Source of the DNA: JBMNRY01 sp050944915
Lineage (GTDB): Bacteria > Bacillota > Limnochordia > JAAZLZ01
Length of the DNA stretch: 21,758 nucleotides
Assembly (NCBI GenBank): GCA_050944915.1
Contig: JBMNRY010000026.1
Span: 1 to 21,758 of the forward strand
Reading direction: 5' to 3'
The notes below the pieces were generated by a model. The model made no database searches, was not told the DNA's origin, and was given only the letters and a program-made list of their open reading frames with translations. Below are positions 1 through 7,765 of this stretch, piece after piece (position 1 is the stretch's first letter; each line of letters begins with the position of its first letter). A program made the position numbers and the translations under genes.

Positions 1-53
1 GGAGCCTCCCCTTGGGCCTTCTGCCAAGCCTTATCCCACCATTGTAGTTCCAT
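1..53 (-). CDS. N-terminal fragment of an unidentified protein, cut by the left edge
   Basis: An ATG at 53-51 on the minus strand opens a frame that stays open to the edge of the window (17 codons visible, beginning MELQWWDKAW). It starts only 3 bases after the stop of the upstream ATPase gene. A strong AAGGAGGA Shine-Dalgarno lies at about 61-68, inside the end of that gene, so this is almost certainly the next gene of the transporter operon. The fragment is too short to identify. In some Firmicutes a SAM-dependent methyltransferase follows nickel/peptide-type ABC genes, and the Trp-rich start would not contradict that, but this is only a guess. Confidence 0.6.
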   Translation of the reverse strand, partial: MELQWWDKAWQKAQGEA

Positions 54-56
54 GGG

Positions 57-971
57 TCACTCCTCCTTAAGATTCCAGCAGGCAACCCGATGGCCCGGTC
101 CCACATCCTGCCATGGGGGGAACTCCATACAAAGGGTTTGAGCTTGGGGACAACGGGGTCCATATGGACAGCCTTCCCTTTGATGGCCTTCGGCTAAAGG
201 TAAATCCCGGGCTAAAAAGCCCCCTAAATCGGTACTGATCTCCCGCAAGAGGCGGGTATAGGGATGCCGGGGAGCCTTCGACAGTTGGGTACCGGCTCCT
301 TCTTCCACCAAACGGCCTTGAAAAATAATTCCTAGCCGATGGCAAAGGCGGACTGCTTCCTGAAAGTCATGGGTGATAAGCAACACTCCCATGTTTAACC
401 GCCGGGAAGTCTCCACCAGCAGATCGTGGATTTCTCTTTTCAGAGGGGCATCGAGCATGGTCGTCGGCTCATCGGCGATGATCAATTGGGGTCCCACCAA
501 CAGGCAACGGGCTAAGGCCAACCGCTGCAGTTGGCCCCCGCTGCATTGGTGGGGATATCTATTCAGCATCTCTTCCGTCAACTGGACCAGCTTCAGGCAG
601 TAGGCCACCTTGCCCTCCTGCCCAGCCTCGGGGTGAAAGATAAAAACTTCCCGGAGGGAATCGCCGATGGTGCGGAAGGGATTAAAAACATCGTAGGGAT
701 CTTGAAAGATCATCTGCACTCCCCGGCGATAGGCTTTAGGATCCTCCAGCTGGCCGAGGTCCTGGCCGTCGAAAAGGATCTTCCCCACGGTAGGCTTTTC
801 CAAGGACATGACCATCCGGGCCAGGGTCGTCTTGCCGCAACCCGATTCCCCCACCAAACCGTAAATCTCTCCCGCCTTGACCGTCAGGGAGACATCCTTT
901 AGGGCCCATATTTCCCCTCCACCTCTTTGGGGGAAGGTTTTGCTGACACCGATGATTTGTAGCAAGCTCAA
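57..971 (-). CDS. ABC transporter ATP-binding protein, oligopeptide/nickel type (OppF/DppF/NikE-like)
   Basis: This is one of the two ATPases that would power the importer encoded just upstream. At 304 residues it shows Walker A GESGCGKTT (about 41-49), a Q-loop in IFQDP (88-92), the signature CSGGQ (143-147), Walker B LIIADEP (163-169) and the H-loop histidine (201). The signature begins with Cys where LSGGQ is usual. After residue 235 comes the oligopeptide/dipeptide C-terminal extension, with HPYTRLL (237-243) and a cysteine cluster (268, 274, 281, 298) typical of OppF/DppF-type subunits. The start is TTG at 971-969, overlapping the TGA of the preceding ATPase by 4 bases, with a purine-rich AGGAAG just upstream. 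Substrate class (peptide, nickel or metallophore) cannot be read from this subunit. Confidence 0.9.
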   Translation of the reverse strand: MSLLQIIGVSKTFPQRGGGEIWALKDVSLTVKAGEIYGLVGESGCGKTTLARMVMSLEKPTVGKILFDGQDLGQLEDPKAYRRGVQMIFQDPYDVFNPFRTIGDSLREVFIFHPEAGQEGKVAYCLKLVQLTEEMLNRYPHQCSGGQLQRLALARCLLVGPQLIIADEPTTMLDAPLKREIHDLLVETSRRLNMGVLLITHDFQEAVRLCHRLGIIFQGRLVEEGAGTQLSKAPRHPYTRLLREISTDLGGFLARDLPLAEGHQREGCPYGPRCPQAQTLCMEFPPWQDVGPGHRVACWNLKEE

Positions 972-1678
972 CTTCCTACCACCTGGGCCATGGGATAGCT
1001 ATTCCTTTCCCGGCTTAGCGTCCCCTTGATCATGTGGAAGGTCTGATCACAGAGGGCTTGGACTACCTCTGGATCGTGGGAGATGAGCAATAGGGAGAGA
1101 CCGTGTTCCTTTTTGAGCCGCAGGAGGGTCTTTAAAATTCTTACTTGATTGACTAAATCGAGACCACTGGTCGGCTCATCGGCGATGAGAAGCTGGGGGG
1201 AGCCGGCCAAGGCCATGGCGATACAAACCCGTTGCTGCATCCCGCCGCTTAAAGCGTGGGGATAGGCAGTAGCCAGGGAAGGGGATAGGCCTACTTCTTC
1301 TAAAAACCCCCTGGCTTCCCCTTGGGCTTGGGCCCGGGGGTAACCCCGGTGGAATTCCAGTATTTCCCCGATCTGGCGGCCGATGGGTAGAACGGGATTG
1401 AGGGAGTTAAAGGCATTTTGTACGATGAGGGCTATCTTTCGACCCCGATAGGCCTTCTGTCGACCGAGGATGTTCTCCCCTTGGAAGAGAATGCGACCTT
1501 CCAGTTGGGCCGTCTTGGGCAGTAGGCCTAAGATGGCCAAGGCTAAGGTGGTCTTACCGCAACCGGAAGGACCGACCAATCCGGTGAAAGTCCCGGGAGG
1601 GATGGTCAGGGAGACATCTTGGAAGATCTGCTGCTGGCCATAGGCGACAGACAAGCCTTGGAGTTCTAAAAGGGACAT
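968..1678 (-). CDS. ABC transporter ATP-binding protein (DppD/NikD-like), short form
   Basis: Second ATPase of the importer, 236 residues. Visible motifs are Walker A GPSGCGKTT (36-44), a Q-loop Gln in LIVQNAFNSLNP (about 87), the signature LSGGMQQR (143-150), Walker B LLIADEPTSGLD (163-174) and the switch histidine in SHDPE (201). It ends soon after the core nucleotide-binding domain and lacks the C-terminal oligopeptide extension present on its partner. That length is closer to NikD-type than to OppD-type subunits. ATG at 1678 directly abuts the TAA of the upstream permease gene (no gap), which points to translational coupling. It presumably forms an asymmetric ATPase dimer with the 57-971 product. 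Confidence 0.9.
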   Translation of the reverse strand: MSLLELQGLSVAYGQQQIFQDVSLTIPPGTFTGLVGPSGCGKTTLALAILGLLPKTAQLEGRILFQGENILGRQKAYRGRKIALIVQNAFNSLNPVLPIGRQIGEILEFHRGYPRAQAQGEARGFLEEVGLSPSLATAYPHALSGGMQQRVCIAMALAGSPQLLIADEPTSGLDLVNQVRILKTLLRLKKEHGLSLLLISHDPEVVQALCDQTFHMIKGTLSRERNSYPMAQVVGS

Positions 1679-2503
1679 TTAAGCGCTTCCTTTCCGGCGG
1701 GGATCGATCCCTGCTTCAAGATTACTGCCGTACAAATTCATAGCGATGACTAACCCGGCGGTTAACAAACCAGGAGGTAGGATCCACCACAGCCAGGCAT
1801 CGGTCAAAAAGGCGTGGCGGGCCTGGGCGTAATAAAGGATGGTGCCCCAGCTTTTTTGTAAGGGATTGCCTAAGCCTAAGAAACTTAAAGAAGCTTCCAA
1901 CAAGATGGCCCGGCTGGCTTGGTAAACCAATTGGGCCCAACAAAGGGGCCACAGATGGGGCAGTAAATAGTGACGGAGGATATACAACGGTGATGCCCCA
2001 AGGCAGAGGGCTGCCTCCACGAAGGGTCTTTGCTTGAGACTAAGAATCTGGGAGCGCAAGATCCGGGCCGTCGGCGCCCAAAAGAGGGCCGACATGATCA
2101 GGATCATCTTCCCATATCCCGGTTTTAAGTAGACGCTCAATAGAATCAGCAGGGGGATAAAGGGGATGACCATACAAAAATCGATCAGGCGCAGGATAAT
2201 AGTTTCGGCCCAACCGCTCCAGTAACCGCCTAGGACACCGAAGAAAAGGCCAAAGGTTACCGCTAACAAACCGGTCAACCCACCCACTAAAAGGGAGACC
2301 CGGGTGCCGTAGACCAATTCGCTGAAGATGTCATTACCCAGATCATTAGTCCCCAGCAGATGTTCCCGGCTCGGTTTCTGAAAGGGTAGGCTCGGCCGGG
2401 CATGGGGTTCATAAGGCGCGATATAAGGGGCGAAAAGACCGACTAGAAGATAAAAAAGCAGGATGAACCCGGCTGTTTTCTTCATTTTCTCCGAAGACAC
2501 CAT
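1679..2503 (-). CDS. ABC transporter permease, DppC/NikC-like
   Basis: Inner-membrane permease of the importer, 274 residues. A short cytoplasmic N-terminus is followed by a first membrane helix (about 10-30), then the conserved stretch LLGTNDLGNDIFSELVYGTR typical of the DppC/NikC family. Further helices and the cytoplasmic EAA loop (EAALCLGASPLYILRHYLLP, about 163-182), which docks onto the ATPases, come next. The ATG at 2503 sits immediately after the TAG of the upstream permease gene, with GTGGGAG close upstream. A second in-frame ATG six codons later has its own CGGAGAA, so the exact start is uncertain by 6 residues. It pairs with the DppB/NikB-like permease encoded upstream. Confidence 0.9.
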   Translation of the reverse strand: MVSSEKMKKTAGFILLFYLLVGLFAPYIAPYEPHARPSLPFQKPSREHLLGTNDLGNDIFSELVYGTRVSLLVGGLTGLLAVTFGLFFGVLGGYWSGWAETIILRLIDFCMVIPFIPLLILLSVYLKPGYGKMILIMSALFWAPTARILRSQILSLKQRPFVEAALCLGASPLYILRHYLLPHLWPLCWAQLVYQASRAILLEASLSFLGLGNPLQKSWGTILYYAQARHAFLTDAWLWWILPPGLLTAGLVIAMNLYGSNLEAGIDPRRKGSA

Positions 2504-3463
2504 CTATTCTCCCACCCTTGGATCTAAGTAGGGATATAAAATTTCCGCGGCCAGATTACTGAAGATGACGGCCGCGGTGATGATGGAAAAAGCCCCTTGG
2601 ATGACGGGATAATCCCTGGTGATGATCCCCTCATACATCAACCGACCTAGTCCAGGATAGGCAAAGACCGTCTCGATGATGGTGGTGCCGCTGAAAATCT
2701 GCCCCAGTTTAATCATAAAGAGGGTGAAGACAGGCAGCAAGGCATTGCGGGCTACATGGCCCATAATAATAGCCCTTTCGGGCAATCCTTTAGCCCGGGC
2801 CATGAAGATAAACCCTTCCCCACAAATTTGGATCACCGTCGCCCGCATGGTCAAAAAGACCTGGGGCAGCAGCAACAAGGACAAGGTGGATAAGGGTAAG
2901 ATTAAATGGCGGCCTACATCGAGGATATAGGCCCAGCCATGGTAGTTGGCCCAAGGATTGTAAGCTCCATAGAGGGGAAACCAGCCTAATTGAGCGCCGA
3001 AGAGGGCCAAGAAAACCATGCCTAACCAAAAGGAAGGCATGCCCTGGAGAATCAGGCAAAGGCCTGTCAGGGCAGTATCTAACGGACTGTTTTGGTACCA
3101 GCCGGCGAGAATCCCCAGGAGGCTACCCAGAAGGGTCGAGAGAACCAGACTACTGCCCACCAACAGGATAGTCCAAGGGGCCCGGGCGGCGATAAGCTGC
3201 CGCACCGGTTGGTTTTTCTGGAGGGAAAAGCCCCAATCCCCCAGGAGTAGTCCTTGCCAATAAAGGGCGAATTGTTGGCTTAAGGTCCGATCTAATCCGT
3301 AGTGGGCCCGCAAGGCCGCCCGCCCTTCCCCGTCGAGGCGCCCGATTTCCTCTCCGGCCAAATAAAGCAGGGGATCACCGGGCATCAAACGGGGCAGGAA
3401 AAAATTCAGCGATAGGGCCAGAAACAACAGGATCAGATAGCCCAATAATTTACGACCCATCAT
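2504..3463 (-). CDS. ABC transporter permease, DppB/NikB-like
   Basis: Inner-membrane permease, 319 residues, the usual size for DppB/NikB. It starts with a hydrophobic helix (LLGYLILLFLALSLNFFLP) and the family motif PGDPLLYLAG. It carries the EAA loop (RAKGLPERAIIMGHVARNALLP) about two thirds along, and ends with ETVFAYPGLGRLMYEGIITRDY followed by a last helix, all characteristic of this family. The start ATG at 3463 shares one base with the TAA of the binding-protein gene (TAATG), and AAGAGG just upstream serves as Shine-Dalgarno. The next codon is also Met, so initiation could be at either. Membrane partner of the 1679-2503 product. Confidence 0.9.
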   Translation of the reverse strand: MMGRKLLGYLILLFLALSLNFFLPRLMPGDPLLYLAGEEIGRLDGEGRAALRAHYGLDRTLSQQFALYWQGLLLGDWGFSLQKNQPVRQLIAARAPWTILLVGSSLVLSTLLGSLLGILAGWYQNSPLDTALTGLCLILQGMPSFWLGMVFLALFGAQLGWFPLYGAYNPWANYHGWAYILDVGRHLILPLSTLSLLLLPQVFLTMRATVIQICGEGFIFMARAKGLPERAIIMGHVARNALLPVFTLFMIKLGQIFSGTTIIETVFAYPGLGRLMYEGIITRDYPVIQGAFSIITAAVIFSNLAAEILYPYLDPRVGE

Positions 3464-5034
3464 TACCTCTTAATCAGACTGCCTTTGTGGAAGATCCCTC
3501 GCCCGTTGTTCATCTGCCAGCCGGCATGGCGCCCGGGTGCATAGGCTTCTAAAACATTTTGATGGAAGAGGCTGATTACCGGCAGATCTTCGGCAAGGAT
3601 CCCTTGGAGTTTGAGAATCAGCTCAGCCTGGGTCTTTCCATCGGTAGTCCCCGCCAGCCGTTGGGCGGCAGCATCGAAGGCTGGCGAACTATACTTTTGG
3701 ATATTCATCGCTCCCCCGGTGCCGAAAAGATCGGCGAGCCGGAAGGGGGAAGTCTGCATCGGCGCCGACCAGCCCCAAATAACCATATCGTAACTGATCT
3801 CCGAGTCGGGCCGCAGGCTTTGCCAGACTAAATCCCGCAAGGTAGTGCCTTCTAGGGCCCGCAGATCTACTCGGATCCCGATCTCTTCCAGCCATTCTTT
3901 AATCAATTCTCCCGTCCGCAAACGGATGGGATCATCGGCGGGGACCAGCAAACCTAAGACCAACTCTTGGCCATCGGGATCCTTCCGCCAAGGGGAACCT
4001 TCAACCCGCGGAAAACCGGCTTCATCCAGTAAAGACGCGGCCCTCTGGGGGTCGAAGCGGTAGGCTAATTCTTCGTCGGCATAAGGGGAGGCGGGATGGA
4101 GAAATCCCCGACTGCCCTCGGTGCCGTAACCGAGAAGGAGGCGATCCACCAATTCCCCTTGATCGATGGCCAACTCGATGGCTTGCCGCAACTCCCGTTG
4201 ATTTAAGGGTGGTCGGGAGACATCCATGGCTAAGAGGATAGTGGTAAACCCGGGACCGGTGACCACATCTAATCCGGGATGGTTGGAGAACCTAGCTACC
4301 AATTCCGGTGTTAATGTTCTGGTCCCATAGGCGATATCTCCTGTCATTAAAGCAGTATACAGGGTGTTAGGATCTTTAATGATTGGCAACAGGAGCTCAT
4401 CAAAGGCCGGTTGGCCCGCGAAATAGCCTTGGTGGGCACGGAAGCGATAATACTGGTCGGGAACGTATTCTTCCAATTTATAGGGACCGCTGCCCAGGGA
4501 GTTGGGCTGCTGCTCTGGTTTCGCTACCCCTTCCCAGATATGGCGGGGGATGATGGGTAGTTCTGCTAAGGTAGTGTAGGGAAACTCCGGTCGTGGTCCG
4601 GGGAGCACGAAACTGATTTCCCGGGGAGAATGGACGATGATCTCTTCGATCTGGGATGCAGGGTTACTCCAGCGGGAATGGGGATGTTGGGCGTAGTATG
4701 TATAGGAGAAGGCCACATCCTCAGCTGTCAAAGGTCGGCCGTCTTGCCAGCTGGCTTCAGCCAAGGTTAAGGTATAGACATTACCTTCATCCCCCACGGT
4801 CCAAGATTGGGCTAACCATGGTTGGGGGACATTCTCACCATCGAGAATCAATAGGGTATCGTAGATCAGGCCTAGCAATTCATAGCCGGGATAGCCGGTC
4901 ACATAAGAATAGGGAGTTACGTTGTTCTCATCGCTATGGATGCCGATGATGAGGCTGTTTTGCCCCTGAACCCCACTGGACAAAAGCAGGGCGAAGACAA
5001 GACAGAGTAACAGAAGGCGGGGATGTTTCATCAT
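3463..5034 (-). CDS. Extracytoplasmic solute-binding protein, family 5 (peptide/nickel type), not a lipoprotein
   Basis: This is the substrate-capture subunit of the importer and first gene of the operon, 523 residues, typical for SBP family 5. Hallmarks are an early YDTLLILDGENVPQPWLAQSW segment, YTLTLAEASWQDGRPLTAEDVAFSYTY (the classic family-5 region) and GSGPYKLEEY. The N-terminus is a Sec signal (MMKHPR, hydrophobic core to about residue 20, then SSGVQGQ) with a likely signal peptidase I site near residues 23-25. The only cysteine is residue 11, inside the hydrophobic core and not in a lipobox, so the protein should be released rather than lipid-anchored. That is unusual for a monoderm Gram-positive. 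The ligand is not evident from sequence: peptides, nickel chelates or opine metallophores are all possible. Confidence 0.88.
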   Translation of the reverse strand: MMKHPRLLLLCLVFALLLSSGVQGQNSLIIGIHSDENNVTPYSYVTGYPGYELLGLIYDTLLILDGENVPQPWLAQSWTVGDEGNVYTLTLAEASWQDGRPLTAEDVAFSYTYYAQHPHSRWSNPASQIEEIIVHSPREISFVLPGPRPEFPYTTLAELPIIPRHIWEGVAKPEQQPNSLGSGPYKLEEYVPDQYYRFRAHQGYFAGQPAFDELLLPIIKDPNTLYTALMTGDIAYGTRTLTPELVARFSNHPGLDVVTGPGFTTILLAMDVSRPPLNQRELRQAIELAIDQGELVDRLLLGYGTEGSRGFLHPASPYADEELAYRFDPQRAASLLDEAGFPRVEGSPWRKDPDGQELVLGLLVPADDPIRLRTGELIKEWLEEIGIRVDLRALEGTTLRDLVWQSLRPDSEISYDMVIWGWSAPMQTSPFRLADLFGTGGAMNIQKYSSPAFDAAAQRLAGTTDGKTQAELILKLQGILAEDLPVISLFHQNVLEAYAPGRHAGWQMNNGRGIFHKGSLIKR

Positions 5035-5057
5035 TAGACCTCATTTCCTAGTAGGAT

Positions 5058-5085
5058 GTAACACGAATTTCTAATTTCGTGCTAC
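5058..5085. promoter_or_regulatory. Imperfect inverted repeat in the leader of the ABC importer operon
   Basis: The arms are GTAACACGAA (5058-5067) and TTCGTGCTAC (5076-5085), separated by 8 bases; 9 of 10 positions pair. It lies 24-51 bases upstream of the binding-protein start. An AT-rich block at 5099-5112 that contains TATTAT/TATAGT on the minus strand could be the -10 region, though no good -35 accompanies it. The repeat could be a repressor operator overlapping the start site or an mRNA hairpin in the 5' leader. It does not match the classical NikR half-site spacing or the Fur box that I know. The remainder of the 308-base gap 5035-5342 holds the feo promoter and Fur box, with nothing else recognised. 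Confidence 0.45.
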
Positions 5086-5236
5086 CGACATCATTTCGTT
5101 ATAATACTATAAGTTCCTGCCGAAAAGAATTATTTTCTCACCATACATTGTCACATACCTTCAACCACCTTGATAGAGTGATGAGCCCTTCTTGGAAATG
5201 GTGAGGAAAAAGTTATCTCTAAAGTCAAGGATCGTC

Positions 5237-5265
5237 TTGACAGACGGGCTGGGGAGGCCTATAAT
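5237..5265 (+). promoter_or_regulatory. Consensus sigma-A promoter of the feo operon
   Basis: TTGACA (5237-5242) and TATAAT (5260-5265) are both perfect consensus hexamers with an ideal 17-base spacer. Transcription should start about 5272, inside the Fur-type palindrome, giving a leader of roughly 70 bases before feoA. A perfect promoter blocked by a repressor is what one expects for a strongly inducible iron-uptake operon. Confidence 0.85.
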
Positions 5266-5268
5266 CTA

Positions 5269-5293
5269 ATTGAGAATGTTTTTCATTCTCAAT
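5269..5293. promoter_or_regulatory. Fur-type operator over the feo transcription start
   Basis: A perfect 10-bp inverted repeat, ATTGAGAATG (5269-5278) and CATTCTCAAT (5284-5293), is separated by five T residues. Its 19-base core matches the classical Fur box at 14 of 19 positions by direct comparison. It starts 3 bases after the -10 hexamer, so a bound dimer would block transcription initiation. Placement before feoAB makes iron-dependent repression by a Fur family protein the natural reading. A DtxR/MntR-type regulator is the main alternative. Confidence 0.8.
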
Positions 5294-5342
5294 CTAAAAT
5301 AGAACTCGTAACATGACATAATTTGTTTGGAGAGGGATAGCC

Positions 5343-5600
5343 ATGACTCTACACGATGTAAAACCTAATCAACATTTCTTAGTGCGCAGAATCAGCGATG
5401 ATACCGTTCGGCTACAAGCTATCCGGTTGGGATTATGCCCGGGAACGAGGCTAGAATGTTTGGAGCGGGTCTTCGGCGGTCCCGTCGTTGTCCGCTTTGG
5501 TCAGCAGGAATTAGCTATCGGTGCCGGCTTAGCTAAGGAAATCTACGGCGAGTTGGTCCCCAGTCTGAAGTGGGAGGAGAGCAAAGTTGCCGTCTCCTAA
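5343..5600 (+). CDS. feoA: Ferrous iron transport protein A (FeoA)
   Basis: An 85-residue cytoplasmic protein with the SH3-like FeoA fold, thought to assist or regulate FeoB. The pattern matches the family: an opening MTLHDVKPNQ, central RLQAIRLGLCPGTRLEC, then VVVRFGQQELAIGAGLAKEI, with the small-residue turn and hydrophobic strand order usual for FeoA. The start ATG at 5343 follows GGAGAGG. The gene overlaps the start of feoB by 14 bases, implying translational coupling. It is the first gene downstream of the consensus promoter and Fur-type operator, so it should be expressed under iron limitation. Confidence 0.92.
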   Translation: MTLHDVKPNQHFLVRRISDDTVRLQAIRLGLCPGTRLECLERVFGGPVVVRFGQQELAIGAGLAKEIYGELVPSLKWEESKVAVS

Positions 5601-7371
5601 AGCCGCTTCACTGGCGCCTCAACAAAGAAACATCGTTCTCGTCGGCAATCCCAACACTGGTAAATCTGTAGTCTTTCACGCCCTAACGGGCTTATATGTC
5701 GATGTATCCAACTACCCTGGAACTACCGTCGATGTCACCTCCGGGACTAGGGGGAACGATTTGATCACCGACACCCCTGGTGTTTACGGCATCGGCTCCT
5801 TTAATGATGAGGAACGGGTGACGAAGGAGATCGCCTTAGATGCCGATGTGATCATCAATGTGGTCAATGGTGTCCAGCTACAGCGGGATCTTTTCTTAAC
5901 CTTCCAACTGGCCGACTTAGGCATTCCTATGGTGGTCGCGGTGAATATGATGGATGAAGTGGCGGCCCGGGGGATCGAGATCGATATGGAAGGATTGGAA
6001 GAGGCTTTAGGTGTACCCGTAGTTCCCATCATCGCCACTAAAAACCAGGGAATTGACACCCTAGCGGCCAGGATGGAAGAAGCTCGGGTTGGTCGGGGAG
6101 ATCCCGATTTGGTCCAAGGGTTAGCTCCGGAGACTAGAGCCCGGGATGTTTTAGCCCTGGAAGAGGAAGAGGCCAGGCGGGAGGAGATCTATGTGGCCCG
6201 CCGACGCCGGGTCGACGCCCTTTATTATCGGGTTGTCCGGGAGCCGAAGGCCGAAGATTCTTGGTCGTCGATCTTGAGCAAGTTGATGCTCAAACCTGCC
6301 ACCGGCATCTTAATCCTCACCGGCGTTATCTTTCTAATGTACAAGTTTGTCGGTGTCTTCGTCGCCCAAACTATCGTCGATTTTATGGAAGAAGTAGTCA
6401 TGGATGGCTATTTCGTGCCCTGGGTCGAGGGTCTTATGGGACGGTTCGTCGAGGCCGACAGTTTCCTAGGCACGATCCTCATCGGCGAGTTTGGTCTGTT
6501 GACGATGACGATTACCTATATCTTTGGGTTGTTGTTACCTCTGGTCCTCGGTTTTTACTTTATGTTGGCCATTCTGGAAGATACCGGTTATCTGCCCCGG
6601 ATCGCCACCCTATTGGACCGTCTCTTAATGAACATTGGATTAAATGGTAAAGCGGTGATCCCTACGATTCTGGGCTTTGGTTGTGTGACCATGGCGACCA
6701 TCACTACCAGGATTCTAGGCTCTCGCCGGGAGCAGATTATCGCTACCGTATTGTTGGCTTTGACCATTCCCTGTTCCGCCCAGTTAGGTGTCATTTCCGC
6801 CATGTTAGCACCCCTAGGGGTAGGTTATTTCGTCTTCTATATCGGGGTTATTTTCGCCGTTTACGTCCTGGTGGGGACCATCTTGCACCGTTTCTTGCCC
6901 GGTAAATCCACCGACTTATTGATCGATTTGCCGACACTACGCTGGCCCCGGCTGGGCAATGTTTGGCAGAAAACTTGGTCCAAGACCAGTCATTTCCTTC
7001 AGGAAGCAACACCCTTGTTCGCCATCGGTGCTTTGGCCATCAGTGTGATGGATTACACAGGGTTCTTAACGGCTGTGCAAGGTTGGCTGGCACCGGTGAC
7101 CGAAGGTTGGCTCCGCCTTCCCCGGGAAACGGCCACAGCCTTCATCATGGGAATCGTGCGGCGGGATTTCGGTGCCGCCGGGTTGTATAACATGAATCTG
7201 ACGACGGTCCAGACGGTCATCAGCTTGACCACCATCACCTTGTTCATCCCCTGTATCGCTTCGGTGTTGATCATCTGGAAGGAACGGGGTTGGAAGGAAT
7301 GGTTAGGTATCACCTTCGGTACCTTTGCTACCGCCTTTTTCGTCGGTGGTATCATCGCTCGAATTCTCTAA
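5587..7371 (+). CDS. feoB: Ferrous iron transporter FeoB (GTPase-coupled membrane permease)
   Basis: Imports Fe(II) across the cytoplasmic membrane. The N-terminal G domain shows G1 GNPNTGKS (20-27), the G2 threonine in PGTTVD (45-50), G3 DTPG (62-65), G4 NMMD (120-123) and a G5-like IIATK. A helical linker to about 230 leads into the membrane domain with two Gate motifs. These include EDTGYLPRIATLLDRLLMNI, ILGFGC, the transported-ion region TIPCSAQLGV, and IVRRDFGAAGLY. The length of 594 is short for the family (often 650-750) but no core motif is missing. Initiation is at TTG (5587), with GGAGGAG 9 bases upstream inside feoA; no better start exists before the P-loop. The gene is followed by a cysteine-rich companion and a terminator. 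Confidence 0.95.
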   Translation: MPSPKAASLAPQQRNIVLVGNPNTGKSVVFHALTGLYVDVSNYPGTTVDVTSGTRGNDLITDTPGVYGIGSFNDEERVTKEIALDADVIINVVNGVQLQRDLFLTFQLADLGIPMVVAVNMMDEVAARGIEIDMEGLEEALGVPVVPIIATKNQGIDTLAARMEEARVGRGDPDLVQGLAPETRARDVLALEEEEARREEIYVARRRRVDALYYRVVREPKAEDSWSSILSKLMLKPATGILILTGVIFLMYKFVGVFVAQTIVDFMEEVVMDGYFVPWVEGLMGRFVEADSFLGTILIGEFGLLTMTITYIFGLLLPLVLGFYFMLAILEDTGYLPRIATLLDRLLMNIGLNGKAVIPTILGFGCVTMATITTRILGSRREQIIATVLLALTIPCSAQLGVISAMLAPLGVGYFVFYIGVIFAVYVLVGTILHRFLPGKSTDLLIDLPTLRWPRLGNVWQKTWSKTSHFLQEATPLFAIGALAISVMDYTGFLTAVQGWLAPVTEGWLRLPRETATAFIMGIVRRDFGAAGLYNMNLTTVQTVISLTTITLFIPCIASVLIIWKERGWKEWLGITFGTFATAFFVGGIIARIL

Positions 7372-7386
7372 GGGGGAACATATAAA

Positions 7387-7566
7387 ATGAATAGACAATG
7401 TCCCCAATGTTCTTACCAAGTAACTTGTGAGCAGCTCCGTTGTCCCCGTTGCGGTCACCAATTCGAAATGGGCTGTAGCGGTTGTACCGGATGTAGTCTC
7501 TTTAGTCTCTGGGGCCGCCGCCCCAAGAGTCCAAAGGAACAAAGTCCTTCCCCCAACGCTAGCTGA
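7387..7566 (+). CDS. Small cysteine-rich Feo-associated protein (59 aa)
   Basis: ATG at 7387, preceded by GGGGGAA, opens a 59-codon frame ending TGA at 7564-7566, 15 bases after feoB and before the operon terminator. Eight cysteines are arranged as CPQC (5, 8), C14, CPRC (19, 22) and CSGCTGC (30, 33, 36); the tail is short, Pro/Ser-rich and basic. The first pairs look like a zinc-ribbon or rubredoxin-like metal site and the last resembles an Fe-S or metal-binding triplet. Small Cys-rich proteins downstream of feoB (often called FeoC-like or FeoB-associated) are known in Firmicutes. No membrane helix is visible here, unlike the FeoB-associated Cys-rich membrane proteins. The role in FeoB function or iron sensing is inferred. 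Confidence 0.82.
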   Translation: MNRQCPQCSYQVTCEQLRCPRCGHQFEMGCSGCTGCSLFSLWGRRPKSPKEQSPSPNAS

Positions 7567-7595
7567 TACACTGCCTTTCACGATATAAATCCTTA

Positions 7596-7635
7596 AGGCC
7601 CCTTTCCCAAGCTCTACATCTTGGGGAAGGGGCCT
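7596..7635 (+). terminator. Intrinsic terminator of the feo operon
   Basis: A 15-bp stem (7596-7610 with 7621-7635, one G-U pair) and a 10-base loop lie 30 bases after the last feo gene. It is GC-rich at the base and followed by ATTATTTCT. It may also work on the minus strand for the convergent VOC gene, whose end is at 7766. The 130 bases between the hairpin and that gene contain nothing I recognise. Confidence 0.85.
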
Positions 7636-7765
7636 ATTATTTCTACAATAGTTGTGAAGATAAAGCAGTCAATTTTGAGAAAGACTACAGGTTTGGCTTT
7701 ATTAGGTCAAGACAACTTTCTTGAAGGCCAGGGATCTGAGCATTTTGTCGCTGAACCAAGTGATT

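Noticed and set aside
531..902. 123-codon plus-strand frame opposite the first ATPase gene
   Set aside because: Its codons mirror the conserved ABC motifs on the other strand; it has no ribosome site or own family.
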